Shown one piece after another: positions 34,413-42,990 of a stretch of DNA of 64,000 nucleotides. The notes under the pieces were generated by a model. That model was not told where the DNA came from. It made no database searches and worked only from the letters and a program-made list of their open reading frames with translations. The DNA comes from Pseudoalteromonas sp. OOF1S-7 (lineage in GTDB: Bacteria; Pseudomonadota; Gammaproteobacteria; Enterobacterales; Alteromonadaceae), in the NCBI RefSeq assembly GCF_022347765.1, contig NZ_JAKRFZ010000002.1:62001-126000 (forward strand), read 5' to 3'. Position numbers and translations under genes: made by a program. Every line of letters starts with the position of its first letter. The stretch's first letter is position 1.

Positions 34413-35298
34413 CTCTTTCTCCAAGAAAATAAACAGGTAATGCGTCACATTGCCAGTACAAGTCGAGCTCATCGAAATAACTTGATCCGTTATTCTTAGC
34501 CACTTCCTGTAGTTGCTGCTGTAACGCACAGGCCAAATCAGTATTGTCTACATCCATTTTTACATACCAGCGGCTACCACTGATGTTTTCGCCAATAGGG
34601 GTTATGTAATTGGCAGAAAAACGACTTTCGTCACTCTCTTGCCAATAGGTTGCGATAATGTCTAGCTCACCGGATGAGAGCTTTTCTCTGAGTACCTGAT
34701 GAGAGCTGACATATTGGATATCCAGTACGCGCATATCCAAGTCAAGCCGTTTGAACATTTGTTTTGGTATGATATGTCCCGAACGGCTGGTGGGGTAATC
34801 CAGCAGGCCAATTTTTTTATCCAGAAAATAGGCTTTATCTAATCTTGGTTTCTCTCGATTAGAAATGAAAAAAGCAGTATAAGTCGGATAACCAACGACC
34901 GGCATATAGTTATAAGTCGATTGTGCTTTCAGTGCTGCCATGACGTTATCTTTAGACAACGTCAGATCTGCAAGCCCCTTTGCGATATAGTCTATTTGCT
35001 CTGCCAATTCACCACTGTAGCGAACTTCAACACGACCATATTGCTTGGCGACAACATCGTCCTGACATAGAGCAGGCGCCAGCCTGCGAGCCAGCGGTTC
35101 CACCGGGACATGAACTCTGAAAACAGCCATATTACTGGTTGAACGCGTCTTACAAGAGACGCTGCTTTCAACCAGTTTTGGCAGCTCACCAACAGGCCTG
35201 CCAGTGAGGTTACTGGCAAGTAACCAACAGCACCAGACAGAGAGAAACAAAACTGTAACAATAGTTGTTTTATTGCTTAGAGAGTGATTATATTTCAA
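34402..35298 (-). CDS. PhnD-like periplasmic binding protein, membrane-anchored or exported
   Basis: 298 residues. An N-terminal hydrophobic segment (TIVTVLFLSVWCCWLLA, about 12-28) is a signal anchor or signal peptide. The rest matches the PhnD/SsuA/transferrin-like fold: FRVHVPVEPLARRLAPALC, GLADLTLSKDNVMAAL, IGLLDYPTSRSGHIIPKQMF, REKLSSGELDIIATYWQ. The start is a TTG with a weak ribosome site and is uncertain, but the hydrophobic segment must be included. No phosphonate transporter is nearby. Its end overlaps the start of the two-helix membrane protein gene by 11 bases, suggesting a ligand sensor and its membrane partner. Confidence 0.82.
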   Translation of the reverse strand: MKYNHSLSNKTTIVTVLFLSVWCCWLLASNLTGRPVGELPKLVESSVSCKTRSTSNMAVFRVHVPVEPLARRLAPALCQDDVVAKQYGRVEVRYSGELAEQIDYIAKGLADLTLSKDNVMAALKAQSTYNYMPVVGYPTYTAFFISNREKPRLDKAYFLDKKIGLLDYPTSRSGHIIPKQMFKRLDLDMRVLDIQYVSSHQVLREKLSSGELDIIATYWQESDESRFSANYITPIGENISGSRWYVKMDVDNTDLACALQQQLQEVAKNNGSSYFDELDLYWQCDALPVYFLGERDES

Positions 35299-35491
35299 AA
35301 CATCGTATTTCTTAGGTTGCGCGCCCCTATATTAGATCAATTTTTATTACTTATTGCAATAGGTAACCTTACTAAAAAGATTTAAACCCATGTTTTCATT
35401 GCTTTATTAACAAGAAATTATGAATCCCATTGAGTCCTTTTCTTTTTCTGAAAAATCCGGACAATTGGCCGCATTCCAAACGTGTAAACAA

Positions 35492-35506
35492 TACCCAGTT
35501 TGGGTA
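35492..35506 (+). repeat. inverted repeat just before the S1/P1 nuclease start
   Basis: TACCCA-GTT-TGGGTA, a perfect 6-bp dyad ending 13 bases before the nuclease ATG. It could be an operator or a hairpin affecting translation. Confidence 0.4.
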
Positions 35507-35519
35507 ATGAGAGATTTTG

Positions 35520-36359
35520 ATGTTACGAGCTTCTATAATGGGTTTAGCGCTATCTGCACTGCTTTTAAGCACCAGCGCCTGGTCCTGGGGTATGAATGGT
35601 CACAGAGTGGTTGGCGAACTGGCCCAACAGCACCTGACCCCGGCGACAGAAAAAGCAGTTAAAGCCCTGTTAGCTGAAGATTCACTTGCCGAAGTGTCTA
35701 CCTGGGCAGACGAAATGCGTTCCAATCCCGATGATTTCTGGAAAAAGCAATCCGGTAAATGGCATTACATCAATATCGAAGACCCCAGCAAAATGGCACA
35801 ACACGATACGCCGTCTGTTGAGCACAAACATCAAGTGTCACACATCCTTGATGGGATCAACTATTCTGTTTCCACTTTACTTAATCCAAAAGCCGTTAGA
35901 GAAGACAAGCAATTTGCTTTAAAGTTCCTGGTTCATTTAGTTGGCGACGCACATCAGCCATTTCACGCAGGACGTAGCGAAGACCGCGGTGGTAATTTAA
36001 TTAAAGTCACCTTCTTTAAAGAAGAAACTAATCTGCATTCCGTATTCGATACAAAACTCATCGAGCACCAGTCTTTATCATATCGCGAGCTCAGTGACTT
36101 TATTCTTACCCGCGACAAACAGAAGATAGCTCAGATGTTAAACAGCCGCCCTACCGACTGGCTTTTGGAGTCAAATCAAATAGCTGAAAAGATTTATGAC
36201 AGCAATGAAACTGACATCAGTTGGGGGTATATTTACAGGTACACCCCAGTCGTGAAGTCTCGACTACTTCATGGTGGGATTAGACTGGCAGGATTGCTAA
36301 ATCAAATTTTTGACAAAAATTCAAGGCCTCTTGACACTGCTTTAAAAGCAGCCAAGTGA
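35520..36359 (+). CDS. S1/P1-type zinc nuclease, secreted
   Basis: A 279-residue exported nuclease that cleaves single-stranded DNA/RNA and removes 3'-phosphates from nucleotides. The signal peptide ends before W23, which becomes the N-terminal zinc-binding tryptophan as in P1 nuclease. The trinuclear zinc ligands all align: W23, H28, D64, H82, H139, D143, H149, H173 and D177 (P1 W1, H6, D45, H60, H116, D120, H126, H149, D153). I chose the ATG at 35520 over a TTG one codon earlier. The gene is followed after 47 bases by a large TonB receptor on the same strand, so the two may form an operon. Confidence 0.93.
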   Translation: MLRASIMGLALSALLLSTSAWSWGMNGHRVVGELAQQHLTPATEKAVKALLAEDSLAEVSTWADEMRSNPDDFWKKQSGKWHYINIEDPSKMAQHDTPSVEHKHQVSHILDGINYSVSTLLNPKAVREDKQFALKFLVHLVGDAHQPFHAGRSEDRGGNLIKVTFFKEETNLHSVFDTKLIEHQSLSYRELSDFILTRDKQKIAQMLNSRPTDWLLESNQIAEKIYDSNETDISWGYIYRYTPVVKSRLLHGGIRLAGLLNQIFDKNSRPLDTALKAAK

Positions 36360-36406
36360 ACTTGACGATGATTATTTAATAAACCTATAACACGGGAAAC
36401 AACATA

Positions 36407-39400
36407 ATGAAAACGCAACTACGCAAAACGGCTCTATCGCTTGCAGTTATTGCAGGTATTGGCGCTAGTGGTGCTGCATTCGCTAACGAAACATCTTCAT
36501 CTGTTAAAGGTCAGATCGTTGGCCCTAACGGCAACCCTGCCGTAGGTACAACTATTACGATCATGCACTTACCTACTGGCTCTACTAAAGTCACAAGTGT
36601 TAACGATGCAGGTTACTTCAGTGCCAAGGGTCTGCGCGTTGGTGGTCCTTACCAAATTATCGTTGATTCAAACAAATATGAAGATCAATTGCTGGAAAAC
36701 GTTTATCTTTCTCTGGGCTCTGAGTACCCAGTAAACGTTCAACTTCAGCCACAATCAAGCATGGAACAGATCGTTGTAACTGGTCGTCCTATCAGCCAGA
36801 TGTCTGGTGGTACGGGTCCCGCAGCAACCTTCACGCTTGAAAACCTACAAGAAGCACCTGCTATCAACCGCGACCTGAAAGACATTGTACGCGCAGATCC
36901 GCGTGTTTACGTTGACGAAAGCCGCGGCGCTATCCAGTGTGGTGGTGGTCACCCCCGCTTCAACAGCCTGACACTTGATGGCGTTCGTATGAACGACAAC
37001 TTCGGTCTGAGCTCAAACGGTTACCCAACTGTACGTGCACCCTTTTCTTTCGACTCAATCGAGCAAGTTGCAGTAGAACTGGCACCTTTTGATGTTCAAT
37101 ATGGTGGTTTCACGTCTTGTAACATTAATGCTGTTACTAAAACTGGTTCAAACGAAATCCACGGTGGCGTATTCTATGACTACACCAACGATTCAATGAA
37201 AGGTGACAAGGCAGAAGACAGAGACGTAGATCCAGGTGAATACACCGAGAAACGTTACGGCTTCAACGTTGGCCTGCCAATCTTGAAAGATCAGCTATTC
37301 CTTTTCACGTCTTACGAGAAGCTGGAAGGCGTTGAGCAATTCCAGTATTCAGCACTGGGAGCAACTGTAACTCAAGACGATATCAACAAAATTACACAAA
37401 TCGCAAAAGACAAGTACGGCTACAATGCTGGCGGTATGATCCCAAGTATGCCGGTAGAAGATGAGAAACTACTTGTAAAACTTGACTGGAACATCAATGA
37501 TTCTCACCGTGCTAATTTAGTATATAACTACAATGATGGTTTCAGGCTTGACCAGTCTGACCAGGCCAGTGATGAACTACCTCTGGACAGTCACTATTAT
37601 GAGCAAGGTGCGGAGTTTACTTCAGTTGTTGCGTCTATTTACTCAGACTGGAATGACGATTTCTCTACAGAAATACGCGTTGGTAAATCAGACCTTGACG
37701 CTCGTCAGAAATCTCTGGATGCAGCAAGTGGCTTTGGTGAATTCCAGGTTGAAACTGTCGGTGGCGGTACAGTTTACTTTGGTCCGGATGACTCTCGTCA
37801 AGCGAATGACCTTGATTGGGATAACTTCACCCTTAAACTAGCCGGTACTTACTACCTTGACCAGCACACAATCACCGCGGGTTATGAATATGAAGACCTG
37901 AATGTATTCAACCTGTTTGTACAGCACACACAGGGTGAGTTCCGATTCAAGTCAATTGAAGATCTGGAAGCTGGTAATGCGAATCGCATCTACTACAACA
38001 ACGCAGCTGGCACAAACAACCAAAATGACGTTGCAGCTTCTTTCTCTTATCAGCAGCACACATTCTACATTCAGGATGAGTATAGCTTCACTGACATCGA
38101 TGCAACATTGACCTTTGGTCTGCGTTACGACAAATACACCAGTGACGACCAACCGACAATGAACGATGCTTATCAAACTCGTTACGGTTTCGCCAACACC
38201 AAGAACATGGATGGTATTGACCTGCTACAACCACGCGTAGGTTTCAACTGGTATGTTGATGACGCATTAGAAGTACGTGGTGGTATCGGTCTGTATTCAG
38301 GTGGTAACCCGAATGTTTGGGTTTCAAACTCATACTCAAACGATGGTGTGACACAGGTAGGTGCATTCCGTTCTCCATTTGACCTGTTTGCAAATCCGAT
38401 GACTAACTTTGACGGCGGCACACCAGGTTTTGACGTGCCACAGGAAATGTTTGACGAAATCGGCAACAAAGCGGTTGGTGCAGGTGACGGTAGCGTAAAC
38501 GCGATTGCCCCTAACTTTGAGCTACCTTCTGAGTGGAAGCTTGCCCTTGGTGCCACATACACGACTGAGGACGAATATGTATTTAGCGTAGACTGGTTAT
38601 TCACAGACAAGCAGAACTCTGCGCTTATCAAGGACATTGGTCTAACACCAAGCGATAAGACTACTTTTGATGGTCGTCCTGTCCTGGAAGCGCATAACCC
38701 GAATGACTCACGCAGCGGCGAATACCTGCTAACTAATGTTTCAGGTCCTGATGGCGAAGCACAAACATTGTCTTTCTCTGTAGCTAAACGCTACGACAAT
38801 GGCATTGATTTCACGTTGTCATACGCTTACACCGATTCTAAAGATGTAAACCCTATGACCAGTTCTACAGCAGGGTCAAACTACGGTAACCTGGCAACCA
38901 GCAACCCGTGGAACCCAGGTCTGGCGACATCTGACTACGAAGTACCGCACCGCTTCACTCTACAATTTGGCTATAAGCACGAATTCGTAGATGGCTATGC
39001 CACTAAGTTCAATCTGTTCGGTCAGGCGAGCGAAGGTCAGCCATACAGCTTCCTGTTCAGCGGTTCAGATCGTAACTGGGGCGACAGTAGCTGGAACCGT
39101 AATGGTCGTCAGCTAATGTATGTGCCACTAGAAAACGATCCGAACGTTGAATATGACATGACCCCTGACGAGCTGAAAGAGTTTAACGATTTCATCGCAG
39201 CTGAAGGCCTGGAGCGCGGTTCAATCGTAGGCCGTAACTCAGCGAATGCAGACTGGTTCGTTAAGTTTGACTTCAAAGTTACGCAAGAATTGCCTGGGTT
39301 TATGGACGGCCACAAAGGTGAAGTGTTCTTCGTGATTGATAACTTAACTAATCTACTTAACTCTGATTGGGGCACAATGCGCAAAGGTAAGTTCGTTGGT

Positions 39401-39535
39401 AACAACGTTGTTAAAGCAGCATTGGTTGATGGCAAGTATGTATTCTCTGACTTCAACAAAGACCTGGTAGCTCCATCAATTGAAGAAGATGTATCTGTTT
39501 GGGAAATGCGCGTAGGCGTTAAATACACTTTCTAA
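36407..39535 (+). CDS. Oar-like TonB-dependent receptor with carboxypeptidase-regulatory-like domain
   Basis: A 1042-residue outer-membrane receptor. Signal peptide 1-26 (ASGAAFA), then a carboxypeptidase-regulatory-like beta domain (about 32-110, VKGQIVGPNGNPAVGTTITI). The plug follows (about 125-250, LKDIVRADPRVYVDESRGAIQCGGGHPRFNSLTLDGVRMNDNFGLSSNGYP) and then a long barrel ending VWEMRVGVKYTF. This is the Oar/TamB-associated type common in Alteromonadales, Xanthomonadales and myxobacteria, thought to take up or secrete large ligands. The codon use is typical of a highly expressed gene. A textbook terminator follows. The ligand is not known; the nuclease gene upstream is the only hint. Confidence 0.93.
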   Translation: MKTQLRKTALSLAVIAGIGASGAAFANETSSSVKGQIVGPNGNPAVGTTITIMHLPTGSTKVTSVNDAGYFSAKGLRVGGPYQIIVDSNKYEDQLLENVYLSLGSEYPVNVQLQPQSSMEQIVVTGRPISQMSGGTGPAATFTLENLQEAPAINRDLKDIVRADPRVYVDESRGAIQCGGGHPRFNSLTLDGVRMNDNFGLSSNGYPTVRAPFSFDSIEQVAVELAPFDVQYGGFTSCNINAVTKTGSNEIHGGVFYDYTNDSMKGDKAEDRDVDPGEYTEKRYGFNVGLPILKDQLFLFTSYEKLEGVEQFQYSALGATVTQDDINKITQIAKDKYGYNAGGMIPSMPVEDEKLLVKLDWNINDSHRANLVYNYNDGFRLDQSDQASDELPLDSHYYEQGAEFTSVVASIYSDWNDDFSTEIRVGKSDLDARQKSLDAASGFGEFQVETVGGGTVYFGPDDSRQANDLDWDNFTLKLAGTYYLDQHTITAGYEYEDLNVFNLFVQHTQGEFRFKSIEDLEAGNANRIYYNNAAGTNNQNDVAASFSYQQHTFYIQDEYSFTDIDATLTFGLRYDKYTSDDQPTMNDAYQTRYGFANTKNMDGIDLLQPRVGFNWYVDDALEVRGGIGLYSGGNPNVWVSNSYSNDGVTQVGAFRSPFDLFANPMTNFDGGTPGFDVPQEMFDEIGNKAVGAGDGSVNAIAPNFELPSEWKLALGATYTTEDEYVFSVDWLFTDKQNSALIKDIGLTPSDKTTFDGRPVLEAHNPNDSRSGEYLLTNVSGPDGEAQTLSFSVAKRYDNGIDFTLSYAYTDSKDVNPMTSSTAGSNYGNLATSNPWNPGLATSDYEVPHRFTLQFGYKHEFVDGYATKFNLFGQASEGQPYSFLFSGSDRNWGDSSWNRNGRQLMYVPLENDPNVEYDMTPDELKEFNDFIAAEGLERGSIVGRNSANADWFVKFDFKVTQELPGFMDGHKGEVFFVIDNLTNLLNSDWGTMRKGKFVGNNVVKAALVDGKYVFSDFNKDLVAPSIEEDVSVWEMRVGVKYTF

Positions 39536-39563
39536 TATCTAACACACGTAATTAGATAATCTC

Positions 39564-39590
39564 AAAGGTCAACTTCGGTTGACCTTTTTT
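39564..39590 (+). terminator. terminator after the Oar-like receptor
   Basis: AAAGGTCAAC-TTCG-GTTGACCTTT followed by TTT: a 10-bp stem with a stable UUCG loop. Confidence 0.93.
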
Positions 39591-39626
39591 ATGACAAGAC
39601 GCTTGCTCGGCGCCATGGCTAATGGC

Positions 39627-40058
39627 TCACAGTGAAAGAAAGTGGCCCTCCAGTTTTTTCATCATCGCCAGTAATGCTTGCTTTTCATCAGAATTTAGCT
39701 GATTCAGCAGCTGGCTTTCCCAAGCCAACGCTTGTGGTGTCAGCGTTTCATACAACACTCCCCCTTTGGAGGTAAGCGACATTTCAGTCGCTCGTTTATC
39801 TGTCTTGCTTTGTCTGGCTACGAGCAGGTCCTGTTGCTGCAATTGTTTAATGGCCCGTGACACCGTAGATTTATCCATGCTTGCAAGATCACACAACTGC
39901 TTTGCGGTTGCCCCCGGATGCTGAGCCAGATGAACCAGTACTCGCCACTGGGGTATGGTCAACCCGGCGCGCTCATACACTTCAGAAAAGGCCTCACTCA
40001 TGGCATTCGCCAGTCTCACCATGCGATAAGGAAGAAATTCATTAATATCAAATGCCAT
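39627..40058 (-). CDS. MarR-family regulator, likely of homogentisate degradation
   Basis: A 143-residue winged-helix dimer. The start is the ATG giving MAFDINEFLPYRMV with GGAGC upstream; a longer ORF reading is not supported. The DNA-binding domain is LTIPQWRVLVHLAQHPGATAKQLCDLASMDKSTVSRAIKQLQQQDLLVARQSKTDKRATEMSLT read in pieces: recognition helix around KSTVSRAI and wing around DKRATEM. It is divergent to hmgA, and a perfect 20-bp palindrome in the hmgA promoter is the obvious binding site. The ligand may be homogentisate or a downstream acid; repression lifted by the pathway substrate is inferred from position. Confidence 0.88.
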   Translation of the reverse strand: MAFDINEFLPYRMVRLANAMSEAFSEVYERAGLTIPQWRVLVHLAQHPGATAKQLCDLASMDKSTVSRAIKQLQQQDLLVARQSKTDKRATEMSLTSKGGVLYETLTPQALAWESQLLNQLNSDEKQALLAMMKKLEGHFLSL

Positions 40059-40089
40059 TATCAAGCTCCGGGTACACCAGCTCCATTTC

Positions 40090-40107
40090 TGTATATAAAA
40101 ATTTACA
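40090..40107. promoter_or_regulatory. TyrR-like box
   Basis: TGTATA-TAAAAA-TTTACA matches the TyrR/PhhR consensus TGTAAA-N6-TTTACA at 11 of 12 defined positions. It lies in the divergent marR-hmgA region, 37 bases upstream of the hmgA -10 to -35 segment. A role in response to tyrosine or phenylalanine is inferred. Confidence 0.5.
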
Positions 40108-40126
40108 CATAAATATTCGTCAAAGA

Positions 40127-40155
40127 TTGAAAATACTCTCACATGAGAGTATCTT
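40127..40155 (+). promoter_or_regulatory. hmgA promoter with embedded 20-bp palindromic operator
   Basis: TTGAAA (40127-40132), a 17-base spacer and TATCTT (40150-40155) form a sigma-70 promoter. The spacer and start of the -10 contain the perfect palindrome ATACTCTCACATGAGAGTAT (40133-40152; arms of nine with a CA centre). A protein bound there would block polymerase. The divergent MarR protein is the likely binder. Confidence 0.7.
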
Positions 40156-40185
40156 TACAAAAAACATCAACGGAGTCTATGCAAA

Positions 40186-41481
40186 ATGAGTGCAGAATTC
40201 GAGTACATGAGTGGTTTTGGCAATGAATTTGAGACCGAAGCCCTGCCCGGCGCCCTGCCAGTTGGCCAGTTTTCGCCACAAAAAGTAAAATATGACCTTT
40301 ACGCGGAGCAATACAACACCACCGCTTTCACGGCACCGCGCGCTGAAAATCGCAGAAACTGGTTCTACCGAATTCGTCCGTCGGTGGTACAGGGCGATTA
40401 TCAGGTAATGGACAACGGCCTGCTGCGTACAGCTCCAATCACTGAAGTGCCTACGCCGCCAACCATGCTGCGCTGGAACCCAGTGGAAGTACCTTCAGAT
40501 AAGACTGATTTCGTCGATGGCTTGGTGACTATGGCCGCTAACGGCAGCGCAAACGGTCAGGCGGGTATTGGCATTCACGTCTATGTGGCAAATGCCTCTA
40601 TGGAAGGCCGTTACTTCTACAATGCCGATGGTGAATTACTTTTTGTACCTCAGCTTGGCGAGCTGGTGCTGCACACTGAGTGCGGTAAGCTGGCAGTTAA
40701 GCCAGGTGAAATCGCGGTGATCCCGCGTGGCATCAAGTTTCGTGTCGAGCTACTGAGTGAGCAAGTTCGTGGTTACATCTGTGAAAACTATGGCAACCCT
40801 TATATTTTACCTGAGCGCGGCCCTGTTGGCGCAAATGGCTATACCAATGAACGTGACTTCCTTTATCCGGTGGCTGCATTCGAAGACATTGAAGGCGATT
40901 TTGAATTGGTTGCCAAGTTCAACGGTAATCTGTTCCGTTGTGATATCGGACATTCTCCACTTGATGTGGTGGCCTGGACAGGTAACAGCGCGCCTTATAA
41001 ATATGATCTGGCCCGCTTCAATGTTATGAATACCGTCAGCTTTGATCACCCGGACCCGTCGATTTTCACCGTACTGACTTCTCCGTCCGGTACTCCCGGT
41101 GTAGCCAACGTCGACTTTGTTATCTTCCCGCCTCGCTGGATGGTTGCAGAAGATACTTTCCGCCCACCTTACTACCATCGTAATATCATGAGTGAGTTTA
41201 TGGGCCTTATTGAAGGTGTTTACGACGCCAAAGAGCATGGTTTTGTGCCAGGCGGCATGAGTTTACACAACTGTATGTCGCCACATGGTCCCGAAGCAGA
41301 CGTTTTTGAGAAGGCATCGAATGCAGAACTCGAACCGCAGCGTTATGAAAATACACTAGCCTTTATGTTCGAATCGCGATATGTGATTTCACCGACCAAG
41401 TACGCCCTGGAGGGTAAAGAGCGCCAGCCAAACTACCTTGATTGCTGGAAAGGTATCAAGAAGTACTACAAGGGTGCTTAA
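40186..41481 (+). CDS. hmgA: homogentisate 1,2-dioxygenase
   Basis: A 431-residue Fe(II) ring-cleaving enzyme converting homogentisate to maleylacetoacetate in tyrosine/phenylalanine degradation. Metal ligands correspond to the human enzyme: H331 and E337 in [10 protein letters not shown], and H367 in [11 protein letters not shown]. It has the family's [19 protein letters not shown] opening and [12 protein letters not shown]. Normal length. The promoter carries a palindromic operator, and a terminator separates it from maiA, so maiA has its own promoter or is read through. Loss of function would give brown pigment (pyomelanin). Confidence 0.97.
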   Translation: MSAEFEYMSGFGNEFETEALPGALPVGQFSPQKVKYDLYAEQYNTTAFTAPRAENRRNWFYRIRPSVVQGDYQVMDNGLLRTAPITEVPTPPTMLRWNPVEVPSDKTDFVDGLVTMAANGSANGQAGIGIHVYVANASMEGRYFYNADGELLFVPQLGELVLHTECGKLAVKPGEIAVIPRGIKFRVELLSEQVRGYICENYGNPYILPERGPVGANGYTNERDFLYPVAAFEDIEGDFELVAKFNGNLFRCDIGHSPLDVVAWTGNSAPYKYDLARFNVMNTVSFDHPDPSIFTVLTSPSGTPGVANVDFVIFPPRWMVAEDTFRPPYYHRNIMSEFMGLIEGVYDAKEHGFVPGGMSLHNCMSPHGPEADVFEKASNAELEPQRYENTLAFMFESRYVISPTKYALEGKERQPNYLDCWKGIKKYYKGA

Positions 41482-41509
41482 TCAATTAGGGAAAAGTTCA
41501 GAGTAAATT

Positions 41510-41533
41510 AAGCGGGCTGATATGCCCGCTTTT
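41510..41533 (+). terminator. terminator between hmgA and maiA
   Basis: AAGCGGGC-TGATAT-GCCCGCTT with TTTT following, 29 bases after the hmgA stop. Confidence 0.75.
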
Positions 41534-41609
41534 CATCGTGTCTTATTCACCCTGAATACTTAACTGGTAATATAAAACTAAATCTACGTCGTGAACAAAA
41601 GGAACAACC

Positions 41610-42242
41610 ATGAAACTGTATACTTATTTTCGCTCCTCTGCTGCGTACCGTGTGCGGATTGCACTCAACCTAAAGGCATTGGATCATGAGCTGGTACCAG
41701 TGAACTTACTCAAATCTGAACAACAAGGCGCTGACTACCTCCATAAAAATGGACAAGGTCTTCTGCCTGCGCTAGAGACAGATCAGGGTGTACTGGCGCA
41801 GTCTTTAGCCATTTTAGAATGGCTCGAAGAAGCATTCGAAGCAACCCCATTGTTACCAGCTGATGCCTGGCAAAAAGCGCAAGTACGTAACTTTTGTTAT
41901 GCCATTGCCTGCGATATTCACCCTATCGATAACCTTAGGGTATTAAAATACCTGAGTAATGAACTGGCTGTTACCGACGAGCAAAAGAATACCTGGTATC
42001 GCCATTGGGTAATTGAAGGGTTTAAAAAACTGGAAGCAATGCTGGATAACAACAGTGCGTTTTGCTTTGGTGATAAACCTACGCTTGCAGATGTTTGCCT
42101 GGTCCCTCAGGTCTATAATGCCTTACGCTTTAAGGTAGACATGAGCGAGTTTCCAAAAATTGCGCGTATTTATGAGCATTGCAACACAATGGCTGCGTTT
42201 TCAGATGCAGCACCGGAAAATCAACCGGACGCGCCCAAATAA
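41610..42242 (+). CDS. maiA: maleylacetoacetate isomerase (zeta-class GST)
   Basis: A 210-residue glutathione-dependent isomerase that turns maleylacetoacetate into fumarylacetoacetate, the step after HmgA. The zeta signature SSAAYRVRIALNLK (S9-S10-A-A-Y-R14) is present, with glutathione-binding NGQGLLPALETDQGVLAQSLAILEWLEE and, later, FCYAIACDIHPIDNLRVLKYL and CFGDKPTLADVCLVPQVYNAL. A good ribosome site (AAAGGAAC) precedes the ATG. The fumarylacetoacetase that should follow is not in this window. Confidence 0.96.
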   Translation: MKLYTYFRSSAAYRVRIALNLKALDHELVPVNLLKSEQQGADYLHKNGQGLLPALETDQGVLAQSLAILEWLEEAFEATPLLPADAWQKAQVRNFCYAIACDIHPIDNLRVLKYLSNELAVTDEQKNTWYRHWVIEGFKKLEAMLDNNSAFCFGDKPTLADVCLVPQVYNALRFKVDMSEFPKIARIYEHCNTMAAFSDAAPENQPDAPK

Positions 42243-42244
42243 AA

Positions 42245-42278
42245 ATAAAACTCAGGAGCGCTTTAAATGCGCTCCTGA
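42245..42278 (-). terminator. terminator in the maiA / small gene convergent gap
   Basis: TCAGGAGCGC/GCGCTCCTGA (10-bp stem, 7-base loop) lies between two converging stops. On the minus strand it is followed by GTTTTATTTTTA, so it best serves the small gene, and it may stop maiA transcription as well. Confidence 0.7.
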
Positions 42279-42294
42279 CCACCCCTTGCACTCA

Positions 42295-42525
42295 CTACTT
42301 AAGTGCGCTATGCACTTGATCTATATGCACCAATAGATCGTGTCCCAAATCGGTTAAATATCCACCATCAGGCTGATCGATAACGCCTTTAGCATATAGC
42401 CGTTCTGCCGCCGACAATATGTCCTGATCTGCATTCTTGTGTATTTTTATCCCCTGATGCAAGCTACTACGTGGAAATTTCACCAGTAGTTCCAGCTCAG
42501 CCATTAGTTTTTCATCAAATGCCAT
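42295..42525 (-). CDS. TIGR02647-type small conserved protein
   Basis: 76 residues from the ATG giving MAFDEKLMAELELLVKF, chosen because GGAGGG precedes it at the right distance; the upstream extension is unsupported. The middle has the family's FPRSSLHQGIKIHKNADQDILSAAERLYAKGVIDQPDGGYLTDLG, a winged-helix-like pattern seen in the TIGR02647 family of gammaproteobacteria. Function is unknown; possibly DNA-binding. It stands alone between maiA and a small exported-protein gene. Confidence 0.8.
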   Translation of the reverse strand: MAFDEKLMAELELLVKFPRSSLHQGIKIHKNADQDILSAAERLYAKGVIDQPDGGYLTDLGHDLLVHIDQVHSALK

Positions 42526-42677
42526 ATTCCCTCCTGAGACCTTAAAATAGGCCCAACTTCTGCATGTATTACCGCCACTGGCCAGCCAAAAGCGCTTTGC
42601 CAGCACATTACCAATAGCTAAGGTGTATAGTACATTAGCTTTACCCCTTAAATTTAGCTGGAACCTGGAGTTATGCC

Positions 42678-42962
42678 ATGAAAAATAAGCTAATTTGCTT
42701 TTTATTTACAATTTTATTGATTCCACTCAAAGGGACAGCCTTTGGCAATGAGACGAACCTCTACCTTGAACAGCTACAACCTGTATGCTGGTATCAGGAT
42801 CTACGTTATACAGAAGGGTCTGTTATCAAGCAGGCTGACAAACTCTATGTCTGCTCATACCGCTATCAGAACCAACCACAAAGCCCATTAATGTGGCTAA
42901 AACTCGATAAAAACGGAGAGCCCGTCAGAGTAGAAATGAAAGGCAAAATCAGGGTACACTAG
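42678..42962 (+). CDS. small exported DUF1496-like protein
   Basis: 94 residues. A signal peptide ([16 protein letters not shown]) leads to [32 protein letters not shown], the C-W-Y-x-x-x-x-Y-x-x-G-x-x-I pattern of the DUF1496 (YnjH-like) family with two cysteines that may form a disulfide. A good ribosome site (CTGGAG) precedes the ATG. Function unknown. It lies 28 bases before the VF530-family gene on the same strand and may be co-transcribed with it. Confidence 0.75.
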   Translation: MKNKLICFLFTILLIPLKGTAFGNETNLYLEQLQPVCWYQDLRYTEGSVIKQADKLYVCSYRYQNQPQSPLMWLKLDKNGEPVRVEMKGKIRVH

Positions 42963-42990
42963 CGACTTTAAATCAACGAATATAGGCAGT

